From Lasioglossum baleicum (lineage: Eukaryota > Arthropoda > Insecta > Hymenoptera > Halictidae), in the NCBI RefSeq assembly GCF_051020765.1, contig NC_134934.1:930001-994000 (forward strand): a DNA stretch of 64,000 nt, written 5' to 3'. Position numbers and translations under genes: made by a program. This document shows, one piece after another, positions 11,596 through 23,633 of the stretch. The notes beneath the pieces are model-generated. The model did no database searches. It was not told the DNA's origin and was given only the letters and a program-made list of their open reading frames with translations. Position 1 is the first letter of the stretch, and every line of letters starts with the position of its first letter.

Positions 11596-11698
11596 AGGCA
11601 GATGAGTCGTAATTCTCTGGCCGCCGCCAGACGGCGCATGGTACCTGGGGAACCATGCGCCGTCTGGCGGCGGCCAGAGAATTACGACTCATCTGCCT
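11596..11698. repeat. Perfect 47-bp hairpin next to GE1
   Basis: Left arm 11596-11642 and right arm 11652-11698 are exact inverse complements with a 9-nt loop. The arms include GGCCGCCGCCAGACGGCGC. The hairpin lies just outside the GE1 terminus and is absent beside GE2. It is GC-rich in an AT-rich setting. It could be a small inverted-repeat element or a hairpin RNA source; no further evidence. Confidence 0.75.
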
Positions 11699-11741
11699 CA
11701 GTTTTTTGGGGGAAGTCGGCACACCTGTATAATGCACCGTG

Positions 11742-12079
11742 GGTAAGGCGCTTTTTTCGCGCATGCGCGAGTTTCGTCATCTAGGACCGTATCTACGTCC
11801 GAAGTTTGTGGGGAACTGTGGCAGCATCGGCGGCGCCCTACGCCCTACGCCGCGCCGCGCCATTGTCACAGTGGGCCGAAAAACGGGAATAAAATATTGC
11901 AGCGTTATTTATGGGCTTAGGGTCATAAAAAAGTAGGTCGTTGGATTCGTCTTGACGCCAGCTATAACATAATGAAATTATGCGAAATTAGCGAAGTGGC
12001 CAAGGTACCCGGTCTTCGTACATGACTGAGGCCATCTGAGGTTAGAATAGTCGCGCATGCGCGAAAAAAGCGCCTTACC
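11742..12079. mobile_element. 338-bp MITE with CpG-rich inverted ends, upstream of C1D
   Basis: It begins GGTAAGGCGCTTTTTTCG and ends with the inverse, CGAAAAAAGCGCCTTACC. The inverted repeats continue through CGCGCATGCGCGA, about 29 bp in total. No clear target duplication. It ends about 150 bp upstream of the C1D start codon, so it may lie in that promoter region. Confidence 0.6.
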
Positions 12080-12227
12080 TATACCATCACTGCATTGGAC
12101 TCCAAGGTTTCAATTTTATGATTCGGCTTATGCATGAGGTTATTTGGTCTCACAAAATCGTTGACCTTCGTATATTGTAGTTTTTTCCGTTCGTGTTAAA
12201 ATTGAAACAATATTCTGTAAAGTAAAC

Positions 12228-12778
12228 ATGGATTTCGATTTTGAAGAACTGTCACACGACAAGGAACTTATTGCAAAAGTAAAACAATTTCGTGATGCAA
12301 CGTTAAAAATCGAAGACACGATTAAACTCGTTACGAGTGCAGAAACATATGAGAAGCTTTCCAACGTTGATAAAATTAAATATAATCTGTTGATGTCTTA
12401 CAGTTTAAACAGCATGTTTTGGATGTATTTACGAGCAGAAGGTAAGAGTTTAATGTAAACAGTAGAACAATTATTACAAAAACTAAATTATTATGGTTCG
12501 CCTACATTTGTGATTGGTTATTAATTATCGATTGAATGTTTACTTATTATTGATTAGGGATTGATCCATCAAAGCACAAAATAAAATCAGAAAACGATCG
12601 TTTAAAGAAATCCATGATGCGTGCAAAACAAATTGAAGAGAGGAATACTCTGATGCCACGTATAAACAAAGATGTTGCACAGAGATTTGTCAGAAATGGA
12701 TTGTTTGATGTGAAAAACAACAAACGAAAATACAACGAAATTGAGGATAAAACTGAATCAAACTCTTCCAAAACCTGA
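12228..12778 (+). CDS. C1D: Nuclear nucleic acid-binding protein C1D (exosome cofactor)
   Basis: Two exons, 12228-12441 and 12558-12778, give 144 residues; the intron is GGTAAGAG..ATTAG. The protein fits the Sas10/Utp3/C1D family (human C1D is about 141 residues, yeast relative Rrp47/Lrp1). It has an N-terminal helical half with KYNLLMSYSLNSMFWMYLR, matching the family's NLL.AY..NSLFW motif. The second exon holds the conserved basic tail region, with HKIKSENDRLKKSMMR and the signature RFVRNGLF. The family acts in the nucleus with the Rrp6 exosome in 3' processing of rRNA and snoRNA; that role is inferred. The ATG is chosen because it opens the conserved N-terminus. An AATAAA follows the stop at once. 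Confidence 0.9.
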
Positions 12779-13218
12779 TCCAAATAATAAAATAAACTTT
12801 CCGAGGATGATGTACAATGTACAGATATGTGCGTGTATGTGTGATTATGAATGTTTTATGAAGTTGTGTCTGTTATAAATATATACAGAAAATTAACAAT
12901 TAATTGTTGCAATGAGATAGTAAATAATATTAAATCATTAAAACTTTTAAACTGTGAAATATATTTCTTTCATTCTTCTTTTTACCTAAAGTTTTAAAAA
13001 GAACACGAATTAAATGTAATGTAATAAAATGACAACAAATTGTATAATACTTGTGTCCTCTAGGACATTTTTTGTGTATGCTTACATTTACTTTGGAATC
13101 TTCCATAACTATATAGTGTCTTGAAACAGTTTGTATCATATACTTCTGTCTTCAATTACTCCCATTATTTTACATTCGTATACATTTATTTTAATATTTG
13201 TGTTATATAAATAAAACA

Positions 13219-13890
13219 ATGGAAGCTAAGTATCCCGATATTACAACAAAAGAAAATTCTGAAGCAATGGACACTTTTTGTAGTGAAACTGAAAATAATG
13301 TTTGCTCTTCTAAGTTTACTGTTTCAATTATGGATTGGTAAGTTTTATTATACAATTTATACAAAATTTGATCTCCATTTCAAGAAACAAGTATTTCTTA
13401 TGTATTTCACATTGAAAGAAAGTACAACTTCGACCTTAAAAACATATGTTTAACTTAATTCAAATGTGTACCTTTTCATAGGATGAACAATTTAAAGATA
13501 CAAGAAAATGTAGAATCTCATGGAAAACAAGATGGATATCTTGCAGGAAATATTGATAATGTTATTGAGACACTTAATGTGGTACTTGTAAAACCACTCT
13601 CTTCAGATGCTCTTCTGTATCTTGGAACATCATTATTTTTAAATTGTACAAATCTTTCAAACTCTGATAGAAAATATGTATTGCTGGGTTATATTGATGA
13701 TATATTTGGGTCAATTGAAGAACCTATGTATTCCATAAATATAAAATCTGATGTGTATAGTACATTGGATATTAATACTGAAGTATATTATTTTCCAAAT
13801 AATCCAAGTACTTTACATATGTATGTTGAACTTACAATTGATAAAATTTCCAATAATAAGAAATACCAAATTAGAAAAAAACATATATGA
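13219..13890 (+). CDS. GAR1/NAF1-domain protein (H/ACA RNP-associated, probable)
   Basis: Exons 13219-13337 and 13482-13890 (donor TG|GTAAGT, acceptor TTTTCATAG) give 175 residues. The C-terminal half looks like the Gar1/Naf1 beta-barrel: VVLVKPL, then a glycine-rich-type strand turn at LLGYIDDIFGSIEEPMYSI. That resembles the family pattern G.I.EIFG.V..P.YS, and it is followed by a VYYFP strand. Gar1's arginine-glycine tails and Naf1's proline-rich tail are absent. It may be a short Naf1-like assembly factor for box H/ACA RNPs, or a diverged paralogue. It lies 440 bp after C1D on the same strand. Assignment is by motif only. Confidence 0.6.
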
Positions 13891-14039
13891 ATTTGTGTCT
13901 AATAACTAATATATAAACTGCGGATTTTGTGCATTTATGGGAAAAATGAGTAGGTGCCATTTAAAACAGTGAAAAAGTTACAATGATTTAATAATGCCAA
14001 TCTAATGTTTTCAGCTTGTTAAAATGATTAAAGTAAGAA

Positions 14040-14115
14040 TTAAATATCTATCTGGCTCCAGTCTCTTGCAAATGGGCAGCAGACAATTTTTATTTTGCAT
14101 AAAAATCCGCATTCT
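14040..14115. repeat. Short fragment of the GE/F1 family
   Basis: CAGACAATTTTTATTTTGCA followed by ATCCGC matches the conserved internal block of GE and F1 (11180-11225, 32630-32660, 58150-58200). The upstream CAGTCTCTTGCAA matches too. It is an isolated remnant 150 bp downstream of the GAR1/NAF1-like stop. Confidence 0.5.
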
Positions 14116-14963
14116 ACTAAGTAATAACTTTATCGTTTCTCATAACGCTTTGGTTTATGCTTCAACTATATTGAGATTTTCATATTCTATTTTTTATATA
14201 ATTTTTATACCAATGTGAATGTATAAAAAAAATAAACGATTGTTTCATACAAAAATATCTTGACAGATTTATTTCATTACACATCGTAAATAGAATAATT
14301 AAATGAATTTAATTCGAATTTTTAAAAATATAAGTATCCGAGTATAACTGTAAAAAAGAAGAAAGTTGTTGTCCTTGAGCGTAAGATAAATATACAATTT
14401 TATTATTTAATTTGTAATGTAATTTATATTTTTCATGTCATAAATATAATTAATACATGTACAGATGACAGTTTCTTAACATAATTTTAAAATAGTTTTA
14501 CATCAGTATACTGATGTAATAGACTATAGTATATTTATATACTGATTTTTGTACAGCTGACTCAGGAGCAGCATATTCGATTACATATATGTATTCACAT
14601 ATATTGTAACATTGTAACCGCGATGTGCCGTCTGTTGATGCGCTAGTATCTATCTATGCACTTACATGTATATGTAACTACACGCACGTATAGAAACCAT
14701 CCGTAGTGTACCGTTAGTGCATCTCGAAGGTGTGGATTGTTGACACAATATAATTAATATCAAAGTACTCAATATTTTTTCTTAATGTCGATCGCTCAAA
14801 GCCGTGTACATGCCATAACGTATTCAGGATATGTTCTTTGACGTTTGAAAGCTAATTATATATTATATTCCTTAAATACAAGAGATCATAAGTTTTGATC
14901 TCGTTCGAACATTTGCCACATACACAGCAGTGTATATGCAAACTACGTGGCCAAAGCACAATT
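14116..14963. other. Intergenic, upstream of PAPS synthase
   Basis: AT-rich sequence without a supported gene. The last 300 bp (about 14610-14960) are less AT-rich and probably hold the promoter and 5' UTR of the PAPS synthase gene. No specific element recognised. Confidence 0.4.
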
Positions 14964-17648
14964 ATGTCAAACGAAATTGTTGAAGGACCAAATAAACGAA
15001 TAATGGTGGTACGTATTAAGAAAAACAGATATTCTACTGATATTTTGCTATCTTCGTTGTTAACTAATATTTAATCAAATTAAATATTTCAAGATATAAC
15101 ATATTATTGAAATACACTGACATATGCATATATATGTGATAAGTACACTTATTGTTTAGAATGTTCAATATACAATTTTACGAATTAGGATTTAAGATTT
15201 TAAAAAAATGTTGTATAAACATTAATAATTAAACTATTGTTTATTAATATTATAGAAATCATAAAAAAGTATATATTTTTTAATTAATAAACAATTCGAT
15301 AAAAATTTTTTTGATTCAATATCACTACTCTTCTAATGTTTTATGTTATTCTCATAGAAATCTCAGAAAAAAATCTCTGATAAATACAAAAGTTTATGTA
15401 TCTATCTATTTTTTATACATATTTTTTAGACATGCTCCAATGTATCGGAGCAGGCACACCATGTATCAAGAGCTAAACGTGGACAAGCAGTTGGAAGTAT
15501 CAGAGGCTTTCGTGGATGTACAGTATGGTTAACAGGACTTTCTGGTGCAGGGAAAACCTCTATAGCTTTTCAAGTCGAAGCTATTTTAGTTAACCATGGG
15601 ATTGCTGCTTATGGACTTGATGGAGATAATGTAAGAAGTGGTTTAAACTGCAACCTTGGTTTCAGCAAAGAAGACAGAAAAGAAAATATAAGAAGAGTCG
15701 CAGAAGTAGCTAAATTGTTTGCCGATAGCGGTCAAATATGTTTATGCAGTTTTGTGTCCCCGTTCGAAGAAGATAGACAAATGGCAAGAGAAATTCATAA
15801 AATGTCGGATCTTCCATTCTTCGAAGTTTTTGTTGACACACCCCTCAATGTGTGCGAAGCTAGGGATACAAAAGGATTATATAAAAAGGCACGCCAAGGA
15901 GCTATTAAAGGCTTCACTGGAATAGATCAAATGTACGAGAGACCAGTAAATCCTGATTTGATAGTAACTACTGAAAATTGTACCCCAGAAGAATCCGCTG
16001 CAACAGTCATTGATTTTCTGGAGAAACAATGTATTATTCCAGTTCTTCAAAAATCCACAGTACCCATAAAGGAATTGTTCGTTCCAGAATCACGAATAGT
16101 GTCTGTTAAAGCAGAAGCTTCTACACTTCAAAGTTTAGAAATTAGTAAAATAGATGTACAATGGCTCCAAGTTTTAGCTGAAGGTTGGGCTGCTCCCCTC
16201 ACAGGTTTCATGAGAGAAGATCAATATCTTCAGGTATATACGAATTTGTTGGATAAAATATTTAATAACAATGTAGAAATGTGTTAGAAATGCTAGGTAT
16301 ATCATAATGATTATATTTTCAGACTCAACACTTAAAGTGTCTTGTAGAAGATAAGAAGGAAATTAATCAATCTGTCCCAATAGTTCTTGCGATAAGCACA
16401 GAAGACAAGGAACGTTTGGATGGACATTCAGCTTTTACACTGAAATATAAAAATAAGGCTCTTGGAATATTACGCAGACCAGAATTCTATTTTCACAGAA
16501 AAGAAGAGAGATGCGGATGGCAATTTGGTACTAATAATCTGGCCCATCCATATGTTAAAATGATTTATGAATCTGGAGATTGGTTGGTGGGAGGCGACAT
16601 AGAGGTGTTCAAAAGAATTAGATGGCACGACGGCTTGGATAAATATAGACTTACACCGAATGAAATTAGAGCAAAATGTAAAAAAATGAAAGCCGATGCT
16701 GTGTTTGCGTTTCAACTTCGAAATCCTATTCACAATGGCCATGCATTATTAATGCAAGTATGTTGATTTACTGTTTAGTATATGTTCCCATAATAAATTG
16801 TTACATGTAGTTGTTTTGATTTTCTACTTGTAGGACACAAAAATACGTTTATTAGAAGAAAGAGGATTTAAAAATCCTGTATTGCTTTTACACCCACTCG
16901 GTGGATGGACTAAAGACGACGATGTACCATTGCATACAAGAATTCTTCAGCATGAAGCTATACTTAGCGAATGTGTATTGGATGCTAATTCAACATTATT
17001 AGCAATTTTTCCAAGCCCAATGATGTATGCTGGACCAATTGAGGTGAAATCCTAATAATTCTCAGTTATACATAAATTGTTTCATAAACGTTCTAATAAT
17101 AATACTTTTGTTATCTTTTAACGTTGTTATGTTTGTTCGATGTTAGGTACAATGGCATGCAAAAGCTAGAATGAATGCAGGCGCTAATTTTTATATTGTT
17201 GGAAGAGATCCAGCTGGTATACCCCATCCTGATAAGAATTCAGTTCCCGATGGAAATCTTTACGATCCAACTCATGGAGCTCGAGTTCTTTCAATGGCTC
17301 GTGGTTTACAAAATTTAGAAATAATACCATTCAAGGTTGCAGCATATGATATAAAATATAAGAAAATGTCATTCTTCGATGCAGCGCGAAAGGAAGATTT
17401 CGATTTTATATCAGGAACAAAAATGCGCGGTATGTTTACATACATATTAAATGGGTAATGAACTTTCCATATTCCACCTACTCTATCAATTCTGCAATAA
17501 TCATATGCCAAAAATTGAATACGGCAGTTATATAATGCAGTGCTCTTTTATAGGATTAGCGAAAGCAGGTGAAAATCCACCTGATGGATTTATGTCACCC
17601 AAAGCATGGCTTGTATTAGCACAATACTATCAGAGTCTAGAAAAATGA
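14964..17648 (+). CDS. Papss: Bifunctional PAPS synthase (APS kinase + ATP sulfurylase)
   Basis: Six exons: 14964-15008, 15430-16233, 16323-16757, 16834-17043, 17147-17429, 17554-17648. All have GT..AG introns and together encode 623 residues, the usual size. The enzyme makes the sulfate donor PAPS in two steps: sulfate plus ATP gives APS, then APS is phosphorylated. The N-terminal APS kinase has P-loop GLSGAGKT at about 51-58, followed by DGDNVRSGLN and the GFTGIDQMYE segment. The C-terminal ATP sulfurylase has HNGH at about 420-423 within QLRNPIHNGH and GRDPAG at about 517-522. It ends in the conserved GENPPDGFMSPKAW..LAQYY tail. The first exon is short (15 codons) and variable in the family, so the exact start is slightly less sure. 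The kinase-then-sulfurylase fusion order is the animal one. Confidence 0.96.
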
Positions 17649-19328
17649 AAAGTAACTAGAAGAATTAGAGAAAAATTAATTACTTTTAAAAACACATTTG
17701 GGATAAAATTAATTTTACAACCGTTATAGGATAATAAGTACGAAGTTATTTTAAACTGATGCAACTTTTAATAATCCTACATATTTTGTATATTTGTACA
17801 TTATTCGTGTATAGCACAATGATTTCGATATTTATCTCTGCAGTAGATAAAATTGTGTATACACTCATTGTACGGTTACTCGTTAATTTTTATTTCATAT
17901 AAATACAAAATCTAATTGTATTTTCCATACATATTTTATATGAATATACATAGCCTCAATATAGGACTTATTACTGCGTATGCATTTGAAAAATGTATAT
18001 TTTCTTAATATCTATAAATCATGTATGATTTTTATACACAGTCAACAAGTTTCTAATATATACAGCAAAGATCTTGGAAATATTTCGTAGAGTATCAAAT
18101 AGAAAAATCTGACATTCCAATTTCTTTTTATTGCCACAATAAAATACAACTGTTTTACAGACAAAAATTGAATAATATGAGAAAATAAATAAAAATTAAA
18201 ATATTCAATTGCGTTGAAATAGAAGGGAAACGAAAATGTTAAAATGTGTAACTTATTGTAGTTTGTTGTAAATGGAAAATGTTCCTGTCATTTAAAATTT
18301 ACATACTTTTATATATATATATATATAATATTCTAAGAGTTATTTTAATAAGTGACAAATTCTTAAATCAAATATCTGTAAAAATTTCGAATTGTATAGA
18401 AATTAATTTCAAAATATTTACTAATTTTATATAATTATAAGTATTTTTAAATTATTATTAACATGAATATTTCTATTTCACTGTTACATAAAGAAATATA
18501 CAGTAATGCTAACAAAAAGTTATCTGTAAATGATGCTTGAATCGGTATTTGAGCATCCACTTTGTAATATATAAAATTCTCTAATGTATCATTAACATAG
18601 AAAGTCCAAATTAAATTGTATGTTATATGAACAATATATTACATATAAGAAAACATTGAAAATACCAAAACTGTGATTCATTTTTTTAGTTCACTACAAT
18701 TTCCAAGTATAAAATGCAGAAATGTAAGTATTGTCTATGCTTTAACCCACATATGAAATGAAAAATTAAAAAAAAATAAACAGAGCTATCTAATTTCAGA
18801 AAACGAATGAGTATAAAATACGAACAACATATTTTATAAATAAATGTAGTTTATGAATAATGTCAATTTTTATTAATGCCATGAATTTGCATCATCAAGT
18901 AAAATATTTGTTCATTTTTTATAGATTTGTACAAAATACTTTATTTATTGTAGTTTAATTATTTTTATTTATCATTTATGATTAAACCGAGAATTATATA
19001 CTGAAAAGAACTGAGATAAAATTATTCTACTACTATTTTTACAATCTTAAATTCACTTTAATATGAATAATCATAAAAAATTTCTGCTTCAATAGCAGAA
19101 AAAGTATCTTAACATTTTCGGTACATATACTTAAATATCCGTAGCAATTGAAAGCTACATACGCTTGAAGGAAATATATACTTTTTAGAATATCTGTAAT
19201 TCGAGTTACAGGAATGTGATTTAGCCCCTACTTCTTGACCCCAATTAAAAAGTTTTTTAGATTTTAATTACTATAATAAAAGTTCATTTTTTTACACAGA
19301 ATCGCAAATTTGAAATGCGACGTTCAAT
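17649..19328. other. Convergent 3' intergenic region
   Basis: Very AT-rich, between the 3' ends of PAPS synthase (+) and the zinc-finger gene (-). It should contain both 3' UTRs; several AATAAA-like hexamers are present on both strands. No gene or mobile element recognised. Confidence 0.5.
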
Positions 19329-22300
19329 TCAATTATTATACATAATTGATGCTGTAGCTAAATTAACCTCGGTATTCGCGTCGGATAAATCAGGTAAAGA
19401 TAGCATAACTGGGATCACTTGTATTTTTCCTGAATCATCTTCCTGTTGCAAATGAACTACAGCACCTGATTGCAATATTTCATTTGTCATAATTTCGTCT
19501 GTCATTATTTCTGCAGATTCAATATTGTCTGCAGTTACTTCTTCTGTATAAACAGTAGTATCTTCCATGTGCATTATTACTTCTGCTGCATCTGAATCTT
19601 CTCTGGATGTTTCTTCATACTCCTAATAAAAAGTAATACACATAAATTCAAAGGAAATTAGTTATTTCAAAAAAGTATTTACCTGTTCATACACTTGTTC
19701 ATATTCTTCTGTTATTTCTTCTTCTTCGAATTTAATTAACTGTTCTTCTTTAAAATCTTGATCTGTCTGTTCCTCGTACTCTCCTTCAGCAACTTGAGAT
19801 TCTGCGTTAGTTACACCTTCTTGTTCCTGATCGGAACAAGAAGAATCTTCTTCGATTTTCGGTTTAATATTCCGACCAGGTACTATTCTTTTAAATCCTG
19901 ATCCTCCTAAACTTTCGTGTCGTCTTTCATGCTTGTTTTTATCACCTAAGTATTTGAAACGTTGTCTACATACGCTGCAAGAGTATGGTCGTTCATTCGT
20001 ATGTGTTCTTTCGTGACACACAAGAGCGCTAACTTGTTTACATCTCCATGGACAGTATTTACATTGCAAAGGCCTTTCGTCACTATGTCTATTCTGATGA
20101 TGTTTAATCAACTGTATTTTAGTCTTTAAATTAAATCCACAAATTTCACAGGAATATGGTCTTTCTTCAGAATGAGATATCATATGTGTTTTCAACCTGA
20201 GCTGATTCACAAACCTCTTCGGACAGTGTGGACAAGGTAAAGTTCCTTCTAGTCTGTTATGAATTACCATCATATGGTGTTTTAATCTCACTTCAGAAGT
20301 AAACGTCAACTCACAGTCTAAACATTTCATAGGATCTTTCTCCATATGAGTGTTCTTAATATGTGTCCTTAAAATCATTTCTGTTTTGAATGTTTTGCTA
20401 CAGTGATAACACGACACTCGCTTCTTTTCTGGTGTCCCATCCGAATCATCCTTCACAACGCCAGGAAGAGATTCGTTGTGTATATGAGACATATGCCATT
20501 CTAATGATCTAGTTGAAATCATTGATCTATTACATATGTGACAAGTGTATTGTCTCCCATCTTTATGAACCCGATTTCTATGTATAACAAGCATCGAGTG
20601 GTTTGGAAATTTTTCACCGCACACTTGACACGAGCATTCTTTTAGTCCCCTGCTGTCAGTTTTTTCATGAACTCTCATATGCAACCTCAAACCATCGCGT
20701 CTATTAAAACCAACCCCACAGGTATCGCATCTATATTGACGCTGATCTTCATGAATTCGTACATGTTGTTTCAAAGTGGAACTATTTTTAAACATTTTAT
20801 CGCAGTGCGGACACTGAATAGTATATGCCTTGTGTGTGTGCATGTGCTTTGAGAGACTATAAAATGGCACTAACTTGTGACAAACTGGACATTCACGTTT
20901 ATTGCCTACTGGCTGGTGTTTGCGTATTCTATGATGTCTAAGACTTGCAGGATTTTTAAAATCTGCTCCACAATCTTCGCATAAATAAGCTCTTAATGTT
21001 GTGTGCACAGACTTCAAATGAAAGCTAAGCTTTTGTTTAAAAGCGAACTTTTTAGGACATTTCGGACATTGAAATATCTTTTCCCAACTCATATGCTGTG
21101 TCTTTACGTGTTGATCTAATGTTCCTTGATGTTTAAATTTTTCACCGCACACATCGCATAATTGTCCGTACATACTATCACAATGTTTCTGTTCGTGTTG
21201 CCGCTTTTTTCCTTTCGAGTCCAACATCATGTCGCAATATTTACACAACTTTTTTTTTATACAGATTACATTGTGATTCCTTTTCGCTTTGTTCGTTGGA
21301 AACTCCTCCATACAATCTTCACAGTAGTGCATTATTTTATAATCATGCATTTTTAAATGTTCCTCTAGCACATCTTTAGAAGCGAAAGTGTCTGGACAAT
21401 AATCACACTCTAGATAATGCTCTTCTGGAATATAATCTGCGGGCTGACTTTCATCTATTAAATCGGGTAAGTTGTTTTTTAATACAGCATTATTCCTATC
21501 TTCGTACAAAGAGATTATGTCTTCGTCTTTTAGCCTTGTAACAACAATTTTACGTTGTTTCAGATATTCTTGAAAGTCTTGCAAATTTTTTTCCTTCTCT
21601 CCTAGAATTCTAGTTAACTTCTCAATATTTCCTTCTGTGTAAGAATCGTCGAGTTCTTTCTGAAGAAATTCTTTCTTTTTCTTTGCTTCCTCCCACTTCA
21701 GCTTAAGCTTCGCCAAACTTGACAAATATTCTTCGGTATTTAGATAAGTCTTTTCATTAGTGGATTTCTCTTTTATAGATTCTGCATTCCCTGAACTGTC
21801 ATTGTCGTTTTTTATAGTGCTTGCGTTACTGTCATTATTATCTTTATCAAACTGTACATTTACTATTGAATCACTGTCACCACATGTCGAGGACTTTCTA
21901 TTCTCCTGAGTTTCATTGCGTTTTACAAAACGAGTTTGTGTTTCTTCAAGTTTTGAAGGATGTGTAATATTAGCATGACCTAATACTTTTTCTCGTTTTT
22001 TCTTATACTCTTCTATTTGCTCCTCGATGATCTGTTCTCTTATTTCAGACTTTTTTGTCCGCTCTGGAAATAGATCCTTTTCTTTTGTGGCCAATGTTTC
22101 GTACCGCTTAAAGATTTTTTCCATAGGTTTGATATCAAAATTTTTCTTCCCTATCGGTTTCTCTTCTTTTTTCTCCGATGGTTTCTCCATTTTTTTAACT
22201 TTGACCAATAATAGTTCATTTGGTTTGGAACCTTTAACAGTAACATACATGATCCCATCTTCCTGATTGCTATTAATGCTTAAAGGATTGTTTAAATCCA

Positions 22301-23633
22301 ATTTTTGTACTTTAACGTCTTTATAAGTTCCACCTTTGTCAGAGACATTAGATTGACAAACATTTTCATCTATTTCTTCGCTGGGTTCTTTCTTTGATTG
22401 TAATAAAAGTCTCCTTTTTAATATGTTTGGCTGTTTTGAAGATTCTTTTGTACTTTCACTGTTACACACAGTTTCAGATTTAGATATGCTATATGGTTCA
22501 GTAGTACAATTACTACCTTCTGTACTCTTCTCTAGTTTGATGTACACATTCGACGATGTATCATATTTATATGTTGTTTGATTAAAATCTGTTGTTTTAT
22601 TATCCGAGACAGAGTTATTATCACAAATAAAGACTGGTTGTAAACACTTCTTCAGAATACTATCTTTTTGCTGAATATTTTTTTTTCTTGTACCTGTCGT
22701 CTGAACATTAATTTCATCATCCGAATCTAAAGCATCAGAACTATCAGGTTGAAAAGGTGGATCATCTGGATCAAACTCTTCTATGGACTCGTTATCGTCA
22801 CTGTTATGCGAAATTGTCATATCTTCAAAAATTTTTACCGTAACAGTGTTATCCGATTCATTAGTAATATCTATGGTTTCAATTTTTTTTGAATATTTTT
22901 GTTCTTCCTTCGTCGAAGAAGTTATTACATTTTGTGCAGTCATTTGTTCATTGTGTTTCTTACCAGAATATGGATCAATTATACTGCGTTCTTTGCAACT
23001 TTCTATCTTGGTCTCTGACCTTTCAATATCTACTGTCGATGATTGTATTTTGTTCATTTCTGCATTCTTTGCTGCTGTCTCTGCCAGAGAATTATGGATA
23101 GATTTTAATTTCACTTCTGCTTTCTTAATTTGCATAAAAAACTTATAACTCATTTTTAAGTCACAAATACAATCCATACACATTTGAGTTGACAAACTGT
23201 CGTATGGATTTATTTCTTCTAAGTGTTTCAGTTGTTGACTCAACCTCATTTGAATGCCTTTTTCGCTAAAAATGTCGACCAATGGAAGTTTTAAACCAGC
23301 GCAAGTCCTGCAATATTTCTTTAATTCCTGTTTTGTTTGCTCCGATATGCATACCTTTTTTTGTGCAGATATCTTATTGTGGAAAGAAATTTTTGTAAAC
23401 TCTGTTAAACTGCTAGCATCGTGAGCCAATAATTTTACCCGTGGTGTTATCTTTTTTAATTCGTTTATATCTTTAACTTGACCAAATGTTTCTTTATTTG
23501 GTACCAACGAAGATTTGTTTGATTTATAAACTGCTTTTACATCAGTTGACGTACTATCATCTATATGTTGAAGACTATCTACTTTTACTTCACTGTAGTT
23601 GTGATCTCTGTTATTTACTTCAATGTGCTGCAT
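19329..23633 (-). CDS. ZAD-domain multi-C2H2 zinc-finger protein
   Basis: Exon 1 is 23633-19683 and exon 2 is 19622-19329. The 60-bp intron starts GTAAAT and ends TTAG, phase 0, and the product is 1414 residues. A ZAD (zinc-finger-associated domain) spans about 107-172, with CRTC at 108-111 and the second pair MCMDC at about 152-155. A long acidic, Ser/Lys-rich linker follows, then a helical, probably coiled-coil stretch at about 634-711. I count 17 C2H2-type fingers between about 740 and 1240; some are atypical and several have TGE-like linkers. The tail is acidic (EEQLIKFEEEEITEEYEQ). ZAD proteins are DNA-binding, mostly nuclear regulators that dimerise through ZAD; the target is unknown. 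I cannot assign an orthologue. Confidence 0.92.

Noticed and set aside
22783..23148. 121-codon plus-strand frame
   Set aside because: Antisense shadow of the zinc-finger coding exon.
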